Positions 59,484 through 64,000 of a stretch of DNA of 64,000 bases are shown in pieces. Both the position numbers and the translations under genes were made by a program. Each line of letters opens with the position of its first letter. Positions within the stretch are counted from its first letter, which is position 1. The stretch lies in the NCBI RefSeq assembly GCF_025989125.1, contig NZ_JAPDNR010000001.1:2090301-2154300 (forward strand), given 5' to 3'. Under the pieces are notes generated by a model, which saw only the letters and a list, made by a program, of their open reading frames with translations, did no database searches and had not been told where the DNA came from. This DNA is from Chitinophaga nivalis (GTDB taxonomy: Bacteria; Bacteroidota; Bacteroidia; Chitinophagales; Chitinophagaceae).

Positions 59484-62021
59484 ATGGACCAGAATTTTTC
59501 ACCGCAAGTTAAGGAGATCATTTCGTTCAGCAGAGAGGAAGCTTTACGCCTGGGAAATGATTTCATAGGTACAGAACACCTGCTGTTAGGTATTATCCGC
59601 GAAGGCGAGGGTACGGCCGTAAAGATTCTGCAGGCTTTGAACGTAGACCTATACGAATTACGCAAAGAAGTAGAACTGGCTGTAAAAGATAAGACTGGCA
59701 AGAATATCGCTAATATTAACAGTCTCCCCCTTACACGACAGGCAGAGAAAGTAATACGGGTGACCGTACTCGAAGCCAAAGCACTGAAAAGTGCGACGGT
59801 AGAAACGGAACACCTCATGCTCTCTATTTTAAAGAATAAGGAAAACGTTTGTACACAAATCTTACAACAATTTGACGTGGACTACGATACTTTTAAAAAC
59901 GAACTGGGCTTTGTAAAATCTGCTGACCCTAAATCTGAATTTGACGATCCGGGCGAAGAAGAGTTTGAGGACGAGAGAAAGAGTTACGCATCCAAAGCCA
60001 AACAGACAAATACCAAATCCAAGACGCCCGTACTGGATAATTTTGGTAGAGATATCACCAAGCTGGCCGAAAGTGGCAGCTTAGACCCGATTGTTGGTCG
60101 CGAACAGGAAATCGAACGCGTGTCGCAGATCCTGTCCCGCCGTAAAAAGAACAATCCGATCCTCATTGGGGAACCCGGCGTGGGTAAAACAGCTATCGTG
60201 GAAGGCCTCGCACTGCGCATCGTGCAGCGCAAAGTTTCCCGCGTACTGTTCGACAAACGCGTGGTAAGCCTCGATCTGGCAGCACTCGTAGCCGGTACCA
60301 AATACCGGGGCCAGTTTGAAGAAAGGATGAAGGCCATCATGAATGAACTCGAGAAAAACAGAGATGTAATCCTGTTTATCGATGAAATTCATACCATCGT
60401 TGGCGCTGGTGGTGCTTCCGGTTCTCTGGACGCCTCCAATATCTTTAAGCCGGCACTGGCAAGAGGCGAACTCCAATGCATTGGTGCTTCCACACTCGAT
60501 GAGTACCGTATGTACATCGAGAAAGATGGCGCCCTTGATCGTCGCTTCCAGAAAGTAATGGTAGAACCACCTAGTGTGGATGAAACCATCCAGATCCTCA
60601 ACAACATCAAGCCACGTTATGAAGAATACCATAACGTAAGCTATACTGACGCGGCTATTGATGCCTGCGTGAAACTCAGCGACCGCTATATGACAGACCG
60701 TTTGTTGCCAGACAAGGCGATCGACGTACTGGATGAAGTAGGTGCCCGTGTTCACCTGAAAAACATCAATGTTCCGCAGAATATCCTCGATCTGGAAAAA
60801 CAGATAGAAGATATCAAACAGGAAAAAAATAAAGTGGTGAAGAGCCAACGCTTCGAAGAAGCTGCAGCACTCCGCGATACAGAAAAGAAACTGGGTGAGG
60901 ACCTGGAACGTGCCAAAGCCATGTGGGAAGAAGAAGTGAAACATAAACGCTACCCGATCGATGAAGAAGCCATCGCGGAAGTAGTGAGTATGATGACCGG
61001 TATCCCCGTGAAAAGAATGGTACAGGCCGAAACAGAAAAACTCCGCCGCATGGGTGAAGACCTGAAAGGCGCCGTGGTAGGGCAGGATGAAGCGATCAGC
61101 AAAGTAACGAAAGCCATCCAGCGTAACCGCGTAGGGTTGAAAGATCCTAAAAAGCCAATCGGTACCTTTATTTTCCTCGGTCCTACCGGGGTAGGTAAAA
61201 CAGAGCTGGCCAAATCACTGGCCCGCTATATGTTCGACTCTGACGAGGCGTTGATCCGCATCGATATGAGTGAGTACATGGAGAAATTCTCTGTAAGCCG
61301 CCTCATTGGTGCACCTCCGGGATATGTAGGTTATGAAGAAGGTGGTCAGCTGACAGAAAAAGTACGCCGTAAACCTTACTCCGTAATCCTCCTGGATGAA
61401 ATCGAAAAAGCACATCCAGATATTTATAATCTCCTGCTGCAGGTACTGGATGATGGTATTCTCACCGATGGCCTTGGCCGTAAAGTGGATTTCAAAAATA
61501 CCCTCATCATCATGACCTCCAATATCGGAGCCCGTCAGTTGAAAGACTTCGGTGCAGGTGTTGGGTTCACGACTAATGCCAGAGCGGTAAATGAAGAAGA
61601 GAATACCAAATCAGTGATCGAAAAAGCACTGAAACGTACCTTCTCTCCGGAGTTCCTGAACAGAATCGATGATGTGATCATCTTTAACACACTCGCTAAA
61701 GAACACATCTATACCATCATCGATATCACCATGCAAAGTGTACTGAAACGCTTGAATAACCTCGGTTTCAGCCTGGAACTGACAGAAGAAGCCAAAGGCT
61801 TCCTGGCAGACAAAGGCTACGATCAGCAGTTCGGCGCCAGACCATTGCACAGGGCCATCCAGAAATACCTGGAAGATCCTTTGGCGGAAGAAATCCTCAA
61901 CATGAACATTCATGATGGAGACGTACTCGTAGCAGACCTGGATAAAGAAAACCAGAAACTGGTCTTTACCCTGAAAAACAACTCTTCCAAGAGTAAATCA
62001 GAAAAATCATCAGAAGCCTGA
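59484..62021 (+). CDS. clpC: ClpC-type AAA+ ATPase
   Basis: An 845-aa Hsp100 unfoldase. Two N-terminal Clp_N repeats (FSREEALRLGNDFIGTEHLL and the second repeat with ETEHLMLSILKN) are followed by AAA1 (Walker A GEPGVGKTAIVEGL), a middle domain with UvrB-like coil, AAA2 (Walker A LGPTGVGKTELAKSL) and the C-terminal D2-small domain (RPLHRAIQKYLEDPLAEEIL). It unfolds proteins for ClpP. Length is normal. It is a single gene with its own terminator; the mcsAB/ctsR neighbours known from Firmicutes are absent. Confidence 0.97.
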   Translation: MDQNFSPQVKEIISFSREEALRLGNDFIGTEHLLLGIIREGEGTAVKILQALNVDLYELRKEVELAVKDKTGKNIANINSLPLTRQAEKVIRVTVLEAKALKSATVETEHLMLSILKNKENVCTQILQQFDVDYDTFKNELGFVKSADPKSEFDDPGEEEFEDERKSYASKAKQTNTKSKTPVLDNFGRDITKLAESGSLDPIVGREQEIERVSQILSRRKKNNPILIGEPGVGKTAIVEGLALRIVQRKVSRVLFDKRVVSLDLAALVAGTKYRGQFEERMKAIMNELEKNRDVILFIDEIHTIVGAGGASGSLDASNIFKPALARGELQCIGASTLDEYRMYIEKDGALDRRFQKVMVEPPSVDETIQILNNIKPRYEEYHNVSYTDAAIDACVKLSDRYMTDRLLPDKAIDVLDEVGARVHLKNINVPQNILDLEKQIEDIKQEKNKVVKSQRFEEAAALRDTEKKLGEDLERAKAMWEEEVKHKRYPIDEEAIAEVVSMMTGIPVKRMVQAETEKLRRMGEDLKGAVVGQDEAISKVTKAIQRNRVGLKDPKKPIGTFIFLGPTGVGKTELAKSLARYMFDSDEALIRIDMSEYMEKFSVSRLIGAPPGYVGYEEGGQLTEKVRRKPYSVILLDEIEKAHPDIYNLLLQVLDDGILTDGLGRKVDFKNTLIIMTSNIGARQLKDFGAGVGFTTNARAVNEEENTKSVIEKALKRTFSPEFLNRIDDVIIFNTLAKEHIYTIIDITMQSVLKRLNNLGFSLELTEEAKGFLADKGYDQQFGARPLHRAIQKYLEDPLAEEILNMNIHDGDVLVADLDKENQKLVFTLKNNSSKSKSEKSSEA

Positions 62022-62068
62022 TGACCAGGTAAACCAGGCAACTGCCGGTCAATAAAATTATACATACA

Positions 62069-62107
62069 ATTACGCCCCGCGATCCCGCGGGGCGTAATTT
62101 TTTTGTG
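62069..62107 (+). terminator. Terminator after clpC
   Basis: 13-bp GC-rich stem (62069-62081 with 62086-62098), 4-nt loop and a run of T's. Confidence 0.9.
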
Positions 62108-62569
62108 CAGATACCCCCATTGATAGCATGAACATGTTAACCAACCATTTATCACAGGATAAGTTGAGTCTTCTGCCTGTTCCTGTTGATGTTTCCAGCC
62201 CCAGCCTCCATCCCGGAAATCGATGTCAGAAAAAAATAGCCGCAAAAATGGTGATCCATCCGATCTCCTTCCGGAATTAAATCAACATTAAAATGGTATG
62301 ATCATGTCATTTTTTGAAAACGATTTATATGTCATTTTTGCACTACATAAAATTTTAACCTATATAACTAAATATATATTAAACCATATCAAATGGGTTT
62401 TTCGTATATATTTTGAAAAACAAATATGGGTTCTCTGCATTAGGTGATATTACCCCATATCCAAAAAGGCAAATACGGGCATTGTAGCCGTTACTGATAT
62501 ATTTTTTCTAAACAGGGAAATCAGTTCCGCTGTCTGGTTTTTGAACTTTAACTATTTATCCCGATATCT
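62108..62569. other. Intergenic region before the tail-fibre-like gene
   Basis: 462 nt, AT-rich, no gene supported. The last ~150 nt should hold the promoter of the partial gene at 62570. Confidence 0.5.
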
Positions 62570-64000
62570 ATGAGAAAATCTTTACGCATTGCTGTCCGCG
62601 TTGCATTACTCGGCGGCGTCGGCCTGGTTGCTTCCCAGGCGAATGCTCAGCTGAAAGTAGGTAACAATCCTACTGTGATTGAAAAATCAGCTATACTGGA
62701 ATTAGAGAGCGTGAAACAGGGTCTCTTATTACCCCGTTTGACAGACTTTACAGCGATTAATGCGCTGACACCACCAGATGGTATGATCGTATACCTCAAC
62801 TCCGCAGATGCTACGCAGAAAGGGCTGTACGTGCGTAGAAACGGCGCCTGGGTAATGATTGCCAGCGCTGCTGATGCGGCTGCAAACTGGAGCCTGAAAG
62901 GTAATACACCTGCTGCCGGCGATTTTCTTGGAACGACCAACAACAGCGCCCTGGTATTTAAAACAGATAACCAGGAAAGATTCCAGATCACTGGTGCTGG
63001 CCAGCTGAAAACAGCTGCCGGTACTATCCCGGATGGTACCAACGAGGTGGAAATCCTGGTCATCAATCCTACTGATGGTGTGATCCGCAAAAGAACTGTT
63101 AAAGCCAATGCCTTCGGTGACCTCGTTAACTCTATCAATGATGTAAACGGTCCGATTCTATTCGATGTAACCGGTAGCAAAACAACGTTGGCGCTGAATG
63201 TGGATAATGATAAAGTCAACAAAAAGATATCCGTTAACGTGCCTATCATGGACAACGTAAACCAGGCATTTGGTTTTCTGAGTCAGGCAGACTGGAAAAA
63301 AATCCAGACCATGAGCAGCGCAGACGGTATTACGGTAGCTACGCTGATCACAGCGGCTGCCGGCGATAACCTGGACAAAGGTGCTAAAATCACTTTCGAT
63401 GCAACTACCAGCAAGTATAAACTGGAAATGATTGCTGCTGATGCTACGCACGCAGGTATCGTAACCACTACTACCCAGTCTTTCGGCGGTAACAAAACCT
63501 TTGAAGGTACCCTGGATGTAAAAGAGAAAACTACCCTGGCTAAAGGTCTGGAAGTAACTACCGGCAGCACTTTATTCGGTGCAGATGCAACGGTGAAAGG
63601 ACTCTTCAAACTGGAAACCATCAACGTAACTGCAGATGCGCCTAAGTATGATGTACTCATCAGCAAAGCAGGTATCATCGAAAAGAAAGAACTGAGCGAT
63701 GCTGCTTTTAAAGGCGCTATCCAGAAACTGACAGCTACCGGTTCTACCAAAGAACTGAAAGGGCCAGATGTTAATTTCGCAACCGGCACTACCGGCAATA
63801 ACTTCAACATCGAACTGGATGACGCAGCTGCTGCCAACAAAATTACCTTCAACCTGCCAGATGCAGATGCTACTGCCGGTGCAGAAAAAAGAGGGGTGGT
63901 ATCTACTACTGCCCAGTCATTTGCGGGTAACAAAAACTTCAAAGACAATGTAGCGGTAGGTAAACTGACCGCATCTACTTCTACCCTCGATATCAGTGGT
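62570..64000 (+). CDS. Secreted tail-fibre-like surface protein, 3' end outside window
   Basis: The frame is open to the window end (477 codons). The signal peptide MRKSLRIAVRVALLGGVGLV ends near ANAQ. The start then reads LKVGNNPTVIEKSAILELES and KQGLLLPRLTDFTAINALT, the well-known N-terminal pattern of Bacteroidota secreted fibre-like proteins. Repeated beta units follow: VTTTTQSFGGNKTFEGTLDV recurs as VSTTAQSFAGNKNFKDNVAV. It likely forms trimeric fibres on the cell surface. The related lone gene at 46332 shares the general class, but not the repeats. Confidence 0.9.
   Translation, partial: MRKSLRIAVRVALLGGVGLVASQANAQLKVGNNPTVIEKSAILELESVKQGLLLPRLTDFTAINALTPPDGMIVYLNSADATQKGLYVRRNGAWVMIASAADAAANWSLKGNTPAAGDFLGTTNNSALVFKTDNQERFQITGAGQLKTAAGTIPDGTNEVEILVINPTDGVIRKRTVKANAFGDLVNSINDVNGPILFDVTGSKTTLALNVDNDKVNKKISVNVPIMDNVNQAFGFLSQADWKKIQTMSSADGITVATLITAAAGDNLDKGAKITFDATTSKYKLEMIAADATHAGIVTTTTQSFGGNKTFEGTLDVKEKTTLAKGLEVTTGSTLFGADATVKGLFKLETINVTADAPKYDVLISKAGIIEKKELSDAAFKGAIQKLTATGSTKELKGPDVNFATGTTGNNFNIELDDAAAANKITFNLPDADATAGAEKRGVVSTTAQSFAGNKNFKDNVAVGKLTASTSTLDISG

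Noticed and set aside
1..64000. CRISPR arrays, rRNA, insertion sequences, replication origin
   Set aside because: No regularly spaced direct repeats, rRNA-like sequence, intact transposase or DnaA-box cluster was seen while reading both strands.

Overview
The window comes from a Bacteroidota genome, most probably Chitinophaga or a close relative. This is inferred from gene content, not from a 16S match. The supporting signs are a SusC/SusD pair, an ECF sigma/FecR/TonB-receptor module, two LytS/LytTR-type kinase-regulator pairs, secreted tail-fibre-like proteins, TAnnTTTG-type -7 promoter elements, few Shine-Dalgarno sequences, and terpene synthases beside AraC/WYL regulators. Most of the window is accessory chromosome. 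The last 8 kb is core (accA, dapA, rnz, clpC).

Layout. 1-5.4 kb: end of a LytS kinase with its LytTR regulator, a lone class I terpene synthase, two GNAT acetyltransferases and a MocR regulator with a clear operator. 5.4-7.2 kb: an orphan double-glycine Cys-rich peptide, an AraC fossil and a LuxR-type regulator. 7.3-12.8 kb: four co-directional genes I cannot assign to any characterised system (853-aa protein with N-terminal Y-E-[ST]-P-F motifs and amphipathic segments, HEXXH protease, 114-aa coil/proline-rich protein, 417-aa protein). 12.9-18.2 kb: WYL regulator, RidA-like protein, second LytS/LytTR pair, secreted zincin, PixA/AidA-like protein. 18.2-19.6 kb: decayed gap. 19.6-25.0 kb: Lrp regulator, cobalamin riboswitch, mesX-mesD methionine synthase pair, BASS-family transporter, old yellow enzyme. 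25.2-25.6 kb: broken serine recombinase next to tRNA-Asp. 25.8-32.6 kb: two-component system plus SusC/SusD. 32.9-34.9 kb: AraC regulator, NAD(P)-binding protein, DUF1772 protein. 35.1-42.4 kb: ECF sigma, FecR, STN-TonB receptor, MFS transporter, Tat-exported threonine-aldolase-like protein. 42.6-50.8 kb: GmrSD-like DUF262 protein, repeat lipoprotein, tail-fibre-like protein, three overlapping genes resembling an Sdp-type membrane system, alpha/beta hydrolase, VOC protein. 51.1-53.3 kb: cytochrome P450 convergent with a second terpene synthase. 54.3-55.7 kb: S33 peptidase-like lipoprotein and a second identical tRNA-Asp. 55.8-62.0 kb: accA, dapA, rnz, STAS protein, clpC. From 62.57 kb: a tail-fibre-like secreted protein that runs off the end.

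The most interesting items are: (i) the 7.3-12.8 kb cassette; (ii) the B12 riboswitch over the folate-independent methionine synthase pair, with a transporter in the same transcript; (iii) the P450/terpene synthase pair; (iv) the Tat-targeted PLP enzyme behind an ECF/TonB uptake module; (v) the overlapping three-gene HTTM operon; and (vi) the orphan Cys-rich GG peptide. All functions are read from motifs by eye. No database search was run.
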